From positions 1,054,001 to 1,118,000 of the forward strand of contig NZ_CABPSF010000001.1 in the NCBI RefSeq assembly GCF_902459685.1: a DNA stretch of 64,000 nt, written 5' to 3'. This stretch comes from Pandoraea iniqua (GTDB lineage: Bacteria; Pseudomonadota; Gammaproteobacteria; Burkholderiales; Burkholderiaceae). How positions within the stretch are numbered: the first letter of the stretch is position 1; every line of letters begins with the position of its first letter. Shown piece after piece: positions 1 through 9,463 of the stretch. The translations under genes and the position numbers were made by a program. The notes beneath the pieces are model-generated. The model made no database searches, had not been told where the DNA came from, and saw only the letters and a program-made list of their open reading frames with translations.

Positions 1-471
1 CTCACCCGTGCGCAACGGTTGGGGATGTGCGTGAACTTCTTCGCCAATCACGTGTACTACTGGGGCGACGCGCATTACCAGCAGACGATGGGGCCAGATC
101 GCGCGAACCGCATGGACGCCACCGAGATCGCGCGCCAACTCGGGCTGCCGTTTGCGCTGCATTCGGACGCACCGATCACGCAGCTCAACCCGCTGTTCAC
201 CGCGTGGTGTGCGGCCAAGCGCGAGACGTCGTCGGGCCGCATTCTCGGTGAATCACTTCGCTTGCCCGTGGCCGACGCGTTGCGTGCCGTGACGTTGGGC
301 GCCGCGTTCTCGCTCGGCATGGATCATCTGATCGGCAGCATCGAAGTCGGCAAGTACGCGGACTTCGCGGTGCTCGACGCTGATCCGTACGAGGTGCCGC
401 TCGATGACCTGCGGCAAATGCCGGTCTGGGGCACGGTGCTGGGCGGCGAGGTGTTCCGCTCGCCGACGTGA
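1..471 (+). CDS. Amidohydrolase family protein, C-terminal part (gene starts before window)
   Basis: The frame is open from base 1, so only the last ~156 residues are seen. The text reads like the end of a metal-dependent amidohydrolase of the YtcJ/AepA type: an HSDAPITQLNP stretch (the late metal-site Asp region), then AVTLGAAFSLGMD and the usual closing block GSIEVGKYADFAVLDADP. Hydrolysis of an amide or carbamate is known for the family; the substrate cannot be told. The stop overlaps the next gene's start (ATGA), so the two are translationally coupled. That pairing suggests the downstream CobW-type GTPase supplies metal to this enzyme (inference). Confidence 0.8.
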   Translation, partial: LTRAQRLGMCVNFFANHVYYWGDAHYQQTMGPDRANRMDATEIARQLGLPFALHSDAPITQLNPLFTAWCAAKRETSSGRILGESLRLPVADALRAVTLGAAFSLGMDHLIGSIEVGKYADFAVLDADPYEVPLDDLRQMPVWGTVLGGEVFRSPT

Positions 472-1436
472 TGGATACCGTCATGACGCCGGGGAGCGGA
501 ACGCTTCGCCGCCCGATCCCGATGGTCGTACTCGGCGGTTATCTTGGCGCCGGTAAGACGACGCTGATCAACGCCCTACTGCGCAACGCGGACGGCTTGC
601 GTGTGACCGTGCTCGTCAACGACTTCGGTTCGATCAACGTCGATGCCGCGCTCATTCGCGAGCGCGGCGACGATGTGATCGGACTGGAGAACGGTTGCGT
701 GTGCTGCACCATCGGCGGTCGTCTGGTGGAAACGTTGTTGGCGCTTGGCGAGCGCGCCGAACGCCCCGACTTGCTGGTGATCGAAGCGAGTGGCGTCTCC
801 GACCCGGTGCGCATTGCGCAGGTCGGCATGCTCGACCGGGCATTCCGACTGCACGGCATTGTGGTTGCCGTGGATGTCGACAGCATCGACGATGTGCTCG
901 ACGATCGTTACGTCGGCGATATTGCACGGCGGCAGATTGAAGCGGCAAGCACGTTGGTACTCACTAAGACTGACCTCGTCGACGAAGACAAGCTGCGCGC
1001 CGTGCGCAACCGGCTGTCCTCGCTGGGCGCGACTCAGGTCGTCGTGCCGGCGGAAGACGGTGTCGTGCCGACGGCGATCCTGTTTCCCGATGACGAAATC
1101 GCGTTGTCGGGCGACTTCCCGTCGCGTCCGCTACGCGCGGCTTCGCGTGCATTGCCCGCCGGGCTGCGCAGTTTCAACGTAGAAACGTCTGAAGTGTTCG
1201 ACCGCACTCGCCTGAAGGCTGCGCTGGCGATGTATCCGGGCCAGCTTTGGCGCGCCAAGGGCTTCGTCTCGCTGCAACCGGGCCAGATGAGCGAACTGCA
1301 TGTCGTGGGGCGTCGCTCGATGCTTACCCGTCGTCCGGATCTTCCTTCGCAAACGTCGGTGATCGTGCTCATCGGCATCTTCTCCGACGACGAGCAGCGT
1401 CTGCTCTCTCAAGCACTGCATTCGGCCTGCCACTGA
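471..1436 (+). CDS. CobW/P47K-type G3E GTPase, putative zinc metallochaperone
   Basis: G3E-family GTPase of ~321 residues. Visible motifs in order: Walker A GGYLGAGKTTLI near residue 25, the CxCC metal-binding motif in ENGCVCCTIGG around residue 75, the switch/Walker B region EASGVSDP, the guanine-specificity motif TKTDL, and a C-terminal CobW_C domain beginning near YPGQLWRAKGF. Family members insert or deliver Zn, Co or Ni to client metalloenzymes. I chose ATG 471, which overlaps the upstream stop; a GTG three bases earlier is also possible. The overlap with a metal-dependent amidohydrolase points to that enzyme as client (inference). No histidine-rich stretch is present. Confidence 0.85.
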   Translation: MDTVMTPGSGTLRRPIPMVVLGGYLGAGKTTLINALLRNADGLRVTVLVNDFGSINVDAALIRERGDDVIGLENGCVCCTIGGRLVETLLALGERAERPDLLVIEASGVSDPVRIAQVGMLDRAFRLHGIVVAVDVDSIDDVLDDRYVGDIARRQIEAASTLVLTKTDLVDEDKLRAVRNRLSSLGATQVVVPAEDGVVPTAILFPDDEIALSGDFPSRPLRAASRALPAGLRSFNVETSEVFDRTRLKAALAMYPGQLWRAKGFVSLQPGQMSELHVVGRRSMLTRRPDLPSQTSVIVLIGIFSDDEQRLLSQALHSACH

Positions 1437-1487
1437 CGCCGGTAACCCGTCGCGGCGTTAGCACTTCATTCGCCGGATCTTCCCTTT

Positions 1488-1530
1488 CAAAACGACACCG
1501 GCCGCAGAAGTCTGCGGCCGGCGTCGTTGT
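1488..1530 (-). terminator. Strong hairpin terminator, probably bidirectional
   Basis: Perfect arms CCGGCCGCAGA (1498-1508) and TCTGCGGCCGG (1511-1521), extended outward by AACGAC/GTCGTT. On the minus strand the stem is followed by TTTT, 25 bases after the permease stop. It lies between the convergent GTPase and permease genes and could serve both. Confidence 0.8.
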
Positions 1531-1552
1531 TCGATCACGTTATCGCGATGGA

Positions 1553-2956
1553 TCAGATTTCGTAACCGGGGTCCGGCGAGCGCAGCTTGCGCCAGATCGA
1601 ACGCACCGTGAACGCCACGAGCAGCACCGTCAGGCTGACAATGCCGAGCGCGAGCGGCGTGCGCTGATCGGGGATGAACGCCATCGCGCCCACGATCGAC
1701 AGCATGCCGATGATCGCCACCCAAGTGAGGTACGGGAAGCACCACATGCGCACCTTGAGCTTGCCCGGGGCTTCACGTTCAAGACGCTTGCGCAGACGCA
1801 ACTGCGAGAACGCGATCAGCACGTAGACGAAGATGGCCACCGTGCCGTACGAGTTCACGAGAAATGCGAACACGGTATCCGGCGACACGTAAGACATCAC
1901 CACCGCAGCGTAGCCGAACAACGTGCCCACGAGGATCGCGCGAACCGGCACGCCCCGTGAATTCAGCTTGGCCAGCGAGCGCGGTGCGTCGCCACGACGC
2001 GTCAGCGCGAACAACATGCGCGACGACGCGTACAGGCCCGAGTTCAACGCCGAGAGGACGGCGGTCAGCACCACAGCGTTCATGATGTGGGCCGCTGCCG
2101 GGATGCGCATTGCTTCGAGCGCGCTCACGTACGGCGTGGCCATGCCCGCCGAGTTCCAAGGCACGAGCATCACGACGAGCAGGATCGAGCCGATGTAGAA
2201 GAACAGCACGCGCCCGATGACAGAGTTCGTCGCACGGGCGACAGCCTGTTGCGGCTCGGCCGCTTCTGCCGCCGCGATCGTGACGATTTCGGCACCGAAG
2301 TAGAAGCCTGTCGCCGCGACCGCCCCGGCCATCACCGGGCCGATGCCATTCGGCATGAACCCGCCGTGCGAGAGCAGATTGCCGGTGCTGGCGACCGCAC
2401 CCGGCCACATGCCGAACACGAACAACCCGCCGAGGAACAGGAACACGACGATGGCGGCTACCTTGATCGAGGCGAACCAGAATTCGAACTCGCCGTACGA
2501 GGCCACCGACACGAGGTTGGTCAGCGTGAGCACGACGAGCAGAACAAGACTGATGGCCCACGCGGGAATATCCGGCAGCCAGAACTGAATCAGATTGGCA
2601 CCCGCCACCGCTTCGACGGCCACCACAATCACCCAGAAGTACCAGTACATCCAGCCGGTCAGAAAGCCGGCCAGCTCGCCGCCCACGGGTTTGTCGTCCC
2701 ACGCGAGGCGGGCGTACTCGTAGAACGAACCGACGGCGGGCAACGCGCACGCCATCTCACCCAGCATGCGCATCACCAGCACGACGAGCGCACCGGTGAT
2801 CAGAAACGACAGCACCGCCGCCGGACCGGCCGCATGCACGACCACACCGCTGCCGACGAACAGACCCGCACCGATCACGCCGCCGAGCGCAATCATGCTC
2901 ATGTGGCGCTGCTTCAGGCTCGAATGCAGCTTGGCACCATTGTCATGACCGGCCAT
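1553..2956 (-). CDS. APC-family amino acid permease (GabP/ProY-like)
   Basis: Inner-membrane amino acid:proton symporter of ~467 residues with about 12 hydrophobic segments. The first helix carries MIALGGVIGAGLFVGSG, the signature substrate-binding loop of APC amino acid transporters. The C-terminal third (SPDTVFAFLVNSYGTVAIFVY) resembles GABA and aromatic/proline permeases, but the exact substrate is unknown. The frame stays open for another ~190 bases upstream; I chose ATG 2956 because GGAGG lies 5 bases before it and the family N-terminus (hydrophilic, then helix 1) begins right after. It is monocistronic, with 271 non-coding bases upstream and a strong terminator downstream. Confidence 0.85.
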   Translation of the reverse strand: MAGHDNGAKLHSSLKQRHMSMIALGGVIGAGLFVGSGVVVHAAGPAAVLSFLITGALVVLVMRMLGEMACALPAVGSFYEYARLAWDDKPVGGELAGFLTGWMYWYFWVIVVAVEAVAGANLIQFWLPDIPAWAISLVLLVVLTLTNLVSVASYGEFEFWFASIKVAAIVVFLFLGGLFVFGMWPGAVASTGNLLSHGGFMPNGIGPVMAGAVAATGFYFGAEIVTIAAAEAAEPQQAVARATNSVIGRVLFFYIGSILLVVMLVPWNSAGMATPYVSALEAMRIPAAAHIMNAVVLTAVLSALNSGLYASSRMLFALTRRGDAPRSLAKLNSRGVPVRAILVGTLFGYAAVVMSYVSPDTVFAFLVNSYGTVAIFVYVLIAFSQLRLRKRLEREAPGKLKVRMWCFPYLTWVAIIGMLSIVGAMAFIPDQRTPLALGIVSLTVLLVAFTVRSIWRKLRSPDPGYEI

Positions 2957-3170
2957 GGCGACCTCCCATGCAAGGTACGGGTACGCCGCTGTTGTCCGCG
3001 ATGAAAGCAAACACGTTGTCGGGGGAATACCGGGAATGCAGGGAAGACGGGGAGAGCTCGGGGGAATGGAAATTACGGGGGGACGCGGCAAAATGCCGCT
3101 CGCGGGCAAGGTGCCCGCGTTGCAATGTCTCGACTGCCACACAACCTCCTGAATACACGTTGGGCGTCAG

Positions 3171-3191
3171 GGGCGGCTGGGGGAGCCGCCC
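3171..3191 (-). terminator. Hairpin downstream of the tau operon
   Basis: Perfect 8-bp stem GGGCGGCT/AGCCGCCC with a five-G loop, starting ~37 bases after the tauC stop. No clear U-run follows on the minus strand, so termination is plausible but not certain. The rest of 2957-3227 shows no gene. Confidence 0.4.
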
Positions 3192-3227
3192 TGCGCCTTA
3201 TCTAATGACCACAGACCGCTGAACCGC

Positions 3228-4160
3228 TTACACCTTGCCTTTCCAGGGCACGAGCACACGCTCGAGATAACGCATGATCAGATCGAAGCCGAAGGCGAAG
3301 AAACCGATCACGATGATCCCCATGATCACGATGTCCGACGCGAGAAACTCTGCGGCGTTGAGCACCATGAAACCGAGGCCGCTGGATGCCGCCACCATTT
3401 CGGCAGCCACCAGCGTGGTCCAGCCCACGCCGATGCCGATGCGCATGCCGGTAAAGATCTCCGGCAACGCAGACTTCACAATCACGTGCATGACGATCTG
3501 GCGCGGCGAGGCGCCCATCGAATACGCCGCGTGAATCTGTTCCATCGAGACCGATCGCACGCCGGCACGCGCAGCAATCGCGAGCGGGGCGAAGATCGCC
3601 AGATAGATAAGGAACACTTTGGAAAACTCGCCGATGCCGAACCAGATGATCACGAGCGGCAAATAGGCCAACGGCGGCAGCGGCCGATAGAACTCGATGG
3701 GCGGATCGAATACGCCGCGCCCGATGCGCGACACGCCCATCAGAATGCCCACCGGAATCGCCGTGACACACGCCAGCGCGAACGCGCCGAACACGCGATA
3801 CAGGCTCGCGAGCGTGTGCTGCCAGAGCGTGGAGCCGGCGAAACCTTCGGTGGACACCTGAATGAATTTCTCGACGATGGCACGCGGACCCGGCAGAAAC
3901 AGCGGCTTGATCATGCCCGACGAGGTAATGGCAACCCACACCAGCAGCAGCGCTACGACAGTGACGACGCTGATCAGCAGGCTGGGCCCCTGACCCGGCG
4001 CACCGAACGATTCGCCGGCCTTCACGGGGCGCGGTGCAAACAGCCGGGCGATGGGGCCGCGATGGCGCCGTGCGCGGGGGCTCGGCGTTACGACGGTGGC
4101 GGCTGCGGTGGGTGAGACCGGCGCGTGTGCCGGGTGGGTAGCAACGGGTTTGGTCATCAT
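3228..4160 (-). CDS. tauC: Taurine/sulfonate ABC transporter permease TauC
   Basis: Integral membrane subunit (310 residues) of the tauABC importer. After a ~75-residue basic/Ala-rich N-terminal extension, six hydrophobic segments follow, with the coupling (EAA-type) loop around AAYSMGASPRQIVMHVIVKSALPEIFTG, here interrupted only by natural variation. This matches the SsuC/TauC branch of binding-protein-dependent permeases. It is the third gene of a tight minus-strand operon, 24 bases after tauB. Tandem ATG codons at 4160 and 4157 are both possible starts. The long N-terminal tail is longer than in E. coli TauC and is of unknown use. Confidence 0.85.
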   Translation of the reverse strand: MMTKPVATHPAHAPVSPTAAATVVTPSPRARRHRGPIARLFAPRPVKAGESFGAPGQGPSLLISVVTVVALLLVWVAITSSGMIKPLFLPGPRAIVEKFIQVSTEGFAGSTLWQHTLASLYRVFGAFALACVTAIPVGILMGVSRIGRGVFDPPIEFYRPLPPLAYLPLVIIWFGIGEFSKVFLIYLAIFAPLAIAARAGVRSVSMEQIHAAYSMGASPRQIVMHVIVKSALPEIFTGMRIGIGVGWTTLVAAEMVAASSGLGFMVLNAAEFLASDIVIMGIIVIGFFAFGFDLIMRYLERVLVPWKGKV

Positions 4161-4184
4161 GATGGCAACGGCTCCGGCGCTGGG

Positions 4185-5009
4185 TCAGGCAGCGACCGCG
4201 CTGGCACCGGACGCTGAGGTCTGGCCGGCACGTTCGTCGCCATAAATGATGCTGAGGACGGTCTCGCGCATCTCGATGAAATCCGGGCTCGACTTGATCG
4301 CGCGCGCATCGCGGCATTCGAGATAGCGCTGGTTGAAATCGAGTTCGTAGGTATGCGTGATGCGCCCGGGGCGGGGCGACATAACGATCAGACGGCTGGC
4401 GAGGAACAGCGCTTCTTCCACGCTGTGTGTGATGAAGAAAATCATCTTGCCGGTCTCGCGCCACACATCGAGCAGCAGCTCCTGAATGGTTTCGCGCGTG
4501 AGGGCATCGAGCGCAGCCATCGGCTCATCCATGAGCAGCATCGACGGATTGCAGGTGAGTGCGCGCGCAATGCCCACGCGCTGCTGCATGCCGCCGGAGA
4601 GCTGGTAAATCATGTGGTTGTGGAAGTCCTGCAAGCCCACGAGCGCCAGATTGCGCGCCGCCCGGGCGCGTCGTTCTTGTTTGGGAACGCCTTGCAGCTT
4701 CAGGCCGAACTCGGTGTTCTCCATGACGTTGAGCCACGGCAGCAGCGCATGTTTCTGGAACACCACGCCGCGGTCGGCACCCGGGCCTTCGATGGGGGCG
4801 TCGCCGAGCAGCAGTTCGCCGGACGTCGGGGCGATAAAGCCGGCCATCAGGCTGAGCAGCGTGGTCTTGCCGCAGCCCGACGCGCCGAGCGCCACCACGA
4901 AGTCGCGCGGCGCGATGGTCAGATTGACGTGGGCGAGCGCCTGCACCTGCTCGCCAGCACGCCGGCCGGGGTAGACGACGCTGACGTCGTTGACGATGAG
5001 TTGTTCCAT
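4185..5009 (-). CDS. tauB: Taurine ABC transporter ATP-binding protein TauB
   Basis: ABC ATPase of ~274 residues energising taurine uptake on the cytoplasmic face. Walker [10 protein letters not shown] lies at residues 42-50, the signature [15 protein letters not shown] near 140, Walker [14 protein letters not shown] follows, and the switch His is in [12 protein letters not shown]. This is the nitrate/sulfonate/taurine (SsuB/TauB) branch. I chose ATG 5009 (MEQLIVND) because AGGAG sits 9 bases upstream; the in-frame ATG at 5033 adds eight residues not typical of the family. It lies between tauA (73-base gap) and tauC (24-base gap). Confidence 0.88.
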   Translation of the reverse strand: MEQLIVNDVSVVYPGRRAGEQVQALAHVNLTIAPRDFVVALGASGCGKTTLLSLMAGFIAPTSGELLLGDAPIEGPGADRGVVFQKHALLPWLNVMENTEFGLKLQGVPKQERRARAARNLALVGLQDFHNHMIYQLSGGMQQRVGIARALTCNPSMLLMDEPMAALDALTRETIQELLLDVWRETGKMIFFITHSVEEALFLASRLIVMSPRPGRITHTYELDFNQRYLECRDARAIKSSPDFIEMRETVLSIIYGDERAGQTSASGASAVAA

Positions 5010-5082
5010 GAAGCCCTTCTCCTGTCGATCCATTGATCGGGGAGGGGCTGCCGCGCGCTGGGCGTGGCGGCCCCGGCACGGC

Positions 5083-6141
5083 TTACTTCAGGTTGAGCGC
5101 GGCGTCGACGTAACGCGACGTGACGTACGTCGTGTAGTCGGGCTTGACCTCGTTGATCTTCTGCTGGCTCTTGAGAAACTCGGCGGTATCTTTGAGTGCC
5201 TTGGCAGCGCGGCTGCTCTTGCCGCCGCCCAGCCATTCGGCCGACGCTTGCTGCTGCGCCGACGGGTAGGCATACAGCGAGAGCGCACCCGGCACGTCTT
5301 CCGGCTTGCCGCCAATCGTCTTCACGATGGCTTTGACCTGCGGCGACGTGGCCGTCCAAGCCGCCTGATTCTGGCGGTACGACGTGTCCGCGGCGGCAAT
5401 CACCTTCACGAACTTCGCCATGAAGTCGGCGTTGGCCTCACCCCACTTGCGGTCAACGGCAATACCGTCAAACGTTGGCTTGCCTTGCTTGGACAGTTCG
5501 CCCGAGGTGATGAGCACGTGACCGGTCTGTTTGATCTGCGCGAGCGCCGGGTCCCACACGTAGGCGGCGTCGATGTCGCCACGCTCCCACGCCGCCACGA
5601 TCTGGTTCGGCTGCATATTGAGCACTTGGACTTCCGTCGGCTTGATGCCCCATTGCTGCAAGGCAAACATCGTGTGGTAGTGGGTGGTCGAGACAAACGG
5701 CACGCCGATCTTCTTGCCCTTGAGGTCGGCCGGCGTCTTGATGTTCGACGCATTGCGCACGACCATCGCCTCGGCCTGATTGATGTCGTCGAGGATCCAG
5801 AACAGTTGCAGATCCAGCCCCTGCGAGACGGCTGCCGCCATCGGGCTGGAGCCGAGCACGCCGATTTTGATGTCACCGGAGGCGAGCGCCGTAGCGACCT
5901 TCGCGCCCGATTCGAACTGGCGCCAGTGAATCTTGTAACCCGTGGCCTTCTCGAACTCGCCGCTGGCCATCGCTACCAGCCACGGATCGACGATCTGCTG
6001 GTAAGCGATCGTGACCTCCTTCTCCTGCGCTTGCGCAGTGGCCGGTGCCGCCAGCCCGAGTGCCAATACCCCAGGCAGCGCCGCTGCCGCCAACGCCGTG
6101 GCGGCGAAGACGCGTCGCAGCCGGTTCGGAAGTCCATTCAT
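5083..6141 (-). CDS. tauA: Taurine ABC transporter substrate-binding protein TauA
   Basis: Periplasmic binding protein (352 residues) that captures taurine for TauBC. A Sec signal peptide (basic [10 protein letters not shown], Ala/Leu core, cleavage likely after ATAQAQ) precedes the mature start [15 protein letters not shown]. The block [20 protein letters not shown] and the following [15 protein letters not shown] match TauA-type proteins. ATG 6141 has AGGTG close upstream. It is first in the operon tauABC, transcribed away from the MocR regulator at 6441. No taurine dioxygenase or taurine:pyruvate aminotransferase lies next to it, so the catabolic route must be elsewhere. Confidence 0.9.
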   Translation of the reverse strand: MNGLPNRLRRVFAATALAAAALPGVLALGLAAPATAQAQEKEVTIAYQQIVDPWLVAMASGEFEKATGYKIHWRQFESGAKVATALASGDIKIGVLGSSPMAAAVSQGLDLQLFWILDDINQAEAMVVRNASNIKTPADLKGKKIGVPFVSTTHYHTMFALQQWGIKPTEVQVLNMQPNQIVAAWERGDIDAAYVWDPALAQIKQTGHVLITSGELSKQGKPTFDGIAVDRKWGEANADFMAKFVKVIAAADTSYRQNQAAWTATSPQVKAIVKTIGGKPEDVPGALSLYAYPSAQQQASAEWLGGGKSSRAAKALKDTAEFLKSQQKINEVKPDYTTYVTSRYVDAALNLK

Positions 6142-6253
6142 GGTTCACCTCTAATCGATAGGTTGTCGGTGGAACACTTTCGGGTTGACGCAGTAAGGGT
6201 TACGAATCCGCGTCAGGTGAGTGCATCATTGCCGCGCGTATTTTTGTTCGTTA

Positions 6254-6355
6254 GAGCCAGTTGGCCGCATTTGATGATGCCAACTGGCTCCGTTTGGTCG
6301 AAATCGGCCGCTAACCCGCATGAATGCTGGAATCGGACGCAATGGAGCCAAACTG
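6254..6355. promoter_or_regulatory. Putative TauR operator: inverted repeat plus a third half-site
   Basis: In the divergent tauA/regulator gap, GAGCCAGTTGG (6254-6264) and CCAACTGGCTC (6280-6290) form a perfect 11-bp inverted repeat with a 15-base spacer. A related half-site, GAGCCAAACTG, lies at 6345-6355 in the same orientation as the left arm. MocR-type regulators bind paired half-sites between themselves and their target operon, so this is a good operator candidate. The pairing is seen directly; the function is inferred. Confidence 0.6.
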
Positions 6356-6440
6356 CGGATAAACCCGAATTCGGAATTAACGTCACCGTCCCATGAGTAA
6401 TAATTGACGCTCTGGAAGTATCAATAAGAAAGGGGACGCG

Positions 6441-8027
6441 ATGTCGAGCCGGATTTCTGCGGCAATGTGGAACCAGTTGTTTCTGGTGTCGGCGCGTGCC
6501 GGCATGAGTTTGCAAAGTCAGATCCGCCAGATGCTGGTATCGGCGATTCTTGACGAGCGGCTCATGCGCGGCGCGGCGGTGCCGTCGTCGCGCGAGTTGG
6601 CCGAAGGGCTGGGCGTGGCGCGCAACACCGTGGTGCTGGCGTATCAGCAGTTGGTCGACGAGGGGTATCTGATCGCGCGGGAGCGGCGCGGCTACTTCGT
6701 CAATGGCGACATTCTCGCGCCGCGCGTCGGCACGCAAAGTGCCGAGTCACGAGACGCGGCGAATGCAAGTGCGCGCGGTGTAGCCGCTAATGCAGGGGAT
6801 GCACCTGCGAGCACCGCCGCTGGCACCATCGCGCCGCTCGACCCGTTGACACCCGATTGGGAGGGGCGGTACGTGGTGCGGCCATCGGGGCAGCGCAACA
6901 TCGTCAAGCCTATCGACTGGCAGCAGTACCAATACCCGTTTATTTACGGGCAGTTCGATCCCACGATGTTCCCGACGGCCGACTGGCGCGAATGCTGCCA
7001 GAAGGCGCTCACCATCATGGAGATTCGCGACTGGGCGCCCGACATGATCGCGCGCGACGACGAAACGCTGATTCAGCAGATTCGCACGCGTGTGTTGCCG
7101 CGTCGCGGCGTGTGGGCCGATGCGGACGAGATCGTGCTGACCAATGGCGCGCAGCAGGCGCTGTACCTGCTGGCCGACCTGCTGGTCGGTGCGCGCACGA
7201 CGGTCGGCATCGAGGACCCCGGTTATCCCGATGCGCGCAATATCTTCGCGATACGCACGCCGAAGCTGATCGGCTTGCCGGTCGACGAGTTCGGGGTGCC
7301 GGTCGATGACAACCTGTCGCAGTGCGACTACGTGTATGTCACGCCCTCGCACCAGTGTCCGACCACGACGACGATGCCGCTCGCCCATCGCGAGGCACTG
7401 CTGCGGCGTGCCGAGACGGAAGACTTCGTGCTGATCGAAGACGACTACGAGAGCGAGAACAGCTACTCGGACATTCCGATTCCGGCGTTGAAGAGTCTGG
7501 ATCGCAGCGACCGCGTGATCTACATCGGCAGCTTGTCGAAGTCGTTCGCGCCGGGGCTGCGGCTGGGCTATATCGTGGCGCCGGCGGCGCTCGTGGCCGA
7601 GTTGCGCGCGCTGCGACGCCTGATGATTCGCCACCCGTCGGCGTTCATTCAGCGCTCGTTCTCGATGTTCCTCGCGCTGGGGCATCACGACGCGTTGCTG
7701 CGGCGTCTGGCCGATACCTACGCCAAGCGGGCCGAGGTGCTGACCGCCGCCCTGAGTGCGCACATGCCGGAGGCAACGTTCGTGCGCGTGAAGGGCGGGG
7801 CGTCCTGCTGGGTGCGTGGTCCCGAGGGATTGAATGCAAATCTGCTCGCGCTGCGGGCCAAGGCGCGCGGCATTCTGATCGAGCCCGGCGATGTGTTTTT
7901 CATGGGCGATGCGCCGCCGCGCAATATGTTCCGGCTCGGTTTCTCGTCGATCCGTTCGGAACACATCGAAGCGGGCGTGATCGCGCTCGCACAGGTGATG
8001 CGCGAAACGATGGCAGAGTCGGCGTGA
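6441..8027 (+). CDS. MocR-family (GntR/aminotransferase) regulator, likely TauR
   Basis: Cytoplasmic transcription factor of 528 residues. A GntR winged helix-turn-helix (about residues 22-88, with SSRELAEGLGVARNTV) is joined by an Ala-rich linker to a class I aminotransferase domain (about 160-525). The PLP-binding Lys is K367 in GSLSKSFAPGLRLGY; the Asp/Tyr of IEDDYESEN are also present. MocR proteins use PLP or PLP-amine adducts as effectors. Divergence from tauABC fits TauR, the taurine-responsive activator described in Rhodobacter and relatives. The start ATG 6441 has AAGGGG just upstream. It converges with the histidine kinase gene, only 15 bases apart. Confidence 0.85.
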   Translation: MSSRISAAMWNQLFLVSARAGMSLQSQIRQMLVSAILDERLMRGAAVPSSRELAEGLGVARNTVVLAYQQLVDEGYLIARERRGYFVNGDILAPRVGTQSAESRDAANASARGVAANAGDAPASTAAGTIAPLDPLTPDWEGRYVVRPSGQRNIVKPIDWQQYQYPFIYGQFDPTMFPTADWRECCQKALTIMEIRDWAPDMIARDDETLIQQIRTRVLPRRGVWADADEIVLTNGAQQALYLLADLLVGARTTVGIEDPGYPDARNIFAIRTPKLIGLPVDEFGVPVDDNLSQCDYVYVTPSHQCPTTTTMPLAHREALLRRAETEDFVLIEDDYESENSYSDIPIPALKSLDRSDRVIYIGSLSKSFAPGLRLGYIVAPAALVAELRALRRLMIRHPSAFIQRSFSMFLALGHHDALLRRLADTYAKRAEVLTAALSAHMPEATFVRVKGGASCWVRGPEGLNANLLALRAKARGILIEPGDVFFMGDAPPRNMFRLGFSSIRSEHIEAGVIALAQVMRETMAESA

Positions 8028-8042
8028 TGCGGGGAGACGCCT

Positions 8043-9452
8043 TTATGCGTCAGGAAACGTCAGCGTAAATCGCGTCACACCGGCCTCGCTGTGCACGGCC
8101 CATGTGCCACCGTGCAACTGCATGATGCTTCGCACGATCGACAACCCGAGACCATTCGAGCCGGACGATTGGTGGCGCGCGGCGTCGGTACGGTAGAACC
8201 GGTCGAACAGCCGCTCGCGATGCGCGGCGTCGATGGTCGGGCCGTAGCTCTCGACGTGCAATGCGGTCGCGCCATCGCGTGGTTCAGCACCGATGCGGAC
8301 AACGGTATCCACATCGGCATATCGAATGGCGTTGACGATCAGGTTGGCGAGTGCGCGGCGCAGCAATTGAGCGTCGGCGAGCACGTGGGCGTCGCCTTGC
8401 CATTCCAGACGGATGCCACGTTCCTCTGCCAACCCTTCGAAGTATTCCGCCAGACGCGGCAGTTCTTCCGTGAGCGCCACGGACTGCCGGTCGATGACAT
8501 GGTCGGCGTGCTCGGCACGCGCGAGAAACAGCATGTTGTCGATCATCTTCGACAAGCGCTGCAACTCTTCAAAATTCGAGCCGAGCAGTTGCTGGTAATA
8601 GGCGGGCTCGCGTGTCTGGCGCAGCCCCACTTCCGTCTGGCCGAGCAGGTTGGCGATCGGCGTGCGCAGGTCGTGCGCCATGTCGGCGGAGACTTGCTTC
8701 AATTGCGTGAAACCACGCTCCAGCCGGTCGAGCATGGCGTTGAAAGCGTCCACTAGCGGATCGAGTTCGGGCGGCGCACTGTGCCGCGCGATCCGCGTGG
8801 ACAAGGTGCCCACACCAATGGCGGCGGTTTGCGCGGCAAGGCGTCGCAACGGCCGCAGGCCATAACGGGCGAGCGCAAACGCGAGCAGCGCGGCGAGCAC
8901 GGCGCCAGCGAGTGCGAAGAGCACGATCTGGCGGCGATAGTCGTGCAGCATTTCTGTGCGCTCCGTCATCAACCGGCCGGAGACGATCTGCAAGTCGCGT
9001 TGCCCCGTGACACCGTGCGCAGCCGCTGCGACGTAGATGAACGGCGTGCCATCGGGCATCGTCGTGTGGCGTACGGCCGCCAGCGTGAGCGGCGCGTCGG
9101 CCGCGACCGGTTGCATCGTGGGCACGGGAGAGTGCCCCGGATTGACGTTGATGAGCGGCGCTTCCCCCGGATAGCCGACCACCAGTAACGACTCGGTGTT
9201 GCCGAGCATATTGGCGAACAGGTGCGGCTTGTCACGAATGAGATCGTGTGCGTCCACATCCTGCATCAGCGTGCGCAGTTGATCCACGCGGGTGACGAGG
9301 GCGCCGTCGTCGCGCACGCTCAACTGCGCTTCGAGCTTCCAGTTCAGCATGAAGCCGACACCCGCCGTCGCGATGAAGGCGAGCAACGCGAATGACAACG
9401 CGAGCCGGGTGGAGAGGGTGAGGCGCTTGGCGCTTGGCATCGGGGCTGGCAT
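8043..9452 (-). CDS. Sensor histidine kinase, heavy-metal type (CusS/IrlS-like)
   Basis: Inner-membrane kinase of ~469 residues. Two membrane helices (about 17-38 and 176-195) flank a periplasmic sensor; then come HAMP (about 196-250), the H-box SADMAHDLRTPIANLL with phospho-acceptor H260, an N-box ANLIVNAIRYA, and the G-box GSNGLGLSIVRSI. The layout fits the heavy-metal sensor kinase family, which includes copper/silver-sensing CusS. The metal cannot be assigned from sequence. ATG 9452 was preferred (GAGG 9 bases upstream); ATG 9440 is an alternative. It follows the response-regulator stop by 11 bases, so the two form one operon. Confidence 0.85.
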   Translation of the reverse strand: MPAPMPSAKRLTLSTRLALSFALLAFIATAGVGFMLNWKLEAQLSVRDDGALVTRVDQLRTLMQDVDAHDLIRDKPHLFANMLGNTESLLVVGYPGEAPLINVNPGHSPVPTMQPVAADAPLTLAAVRHTTMPDGTPFIYVAAAAHGVTGQRDLQIVSGRLMTERTEMLHDYRRQIVLFALAGAVLAALLAFALARYGLRPLRRLAAQTAAIGVGTLSTRIARHSAPPELDPLVDAFNAMLDRLERGFTQLKQVSADMAHDLRTPIANLLGQTEVGLRQTREPAYYQQLLGSNFEELQRLSKMIDNMLFLARAEHADHVIDRQSVALTEELPRLAEYFEGLAEERGIRLEWQGDAHVLADAQLLRRALANLIVNAIRYADVDTVVRIGAEPRDGATALHVESYGPTIDAAHRERLFDRFYRTDAARHQSSGSNGLGLSIVRSIMQLHGGTWAVHSEAGVTRFTLTFPDA

Positions 9453-9463
9453 CGGTGGTTGCC

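Noticed and set aside
8036-8051. Small hairpin GACGC-N6-GCGTC between the convergent tauR and kinase genes
   Set aside because: Only five base pairs, overlaps the kinase stop, and lacks a U-run; too weak to call a terminator.
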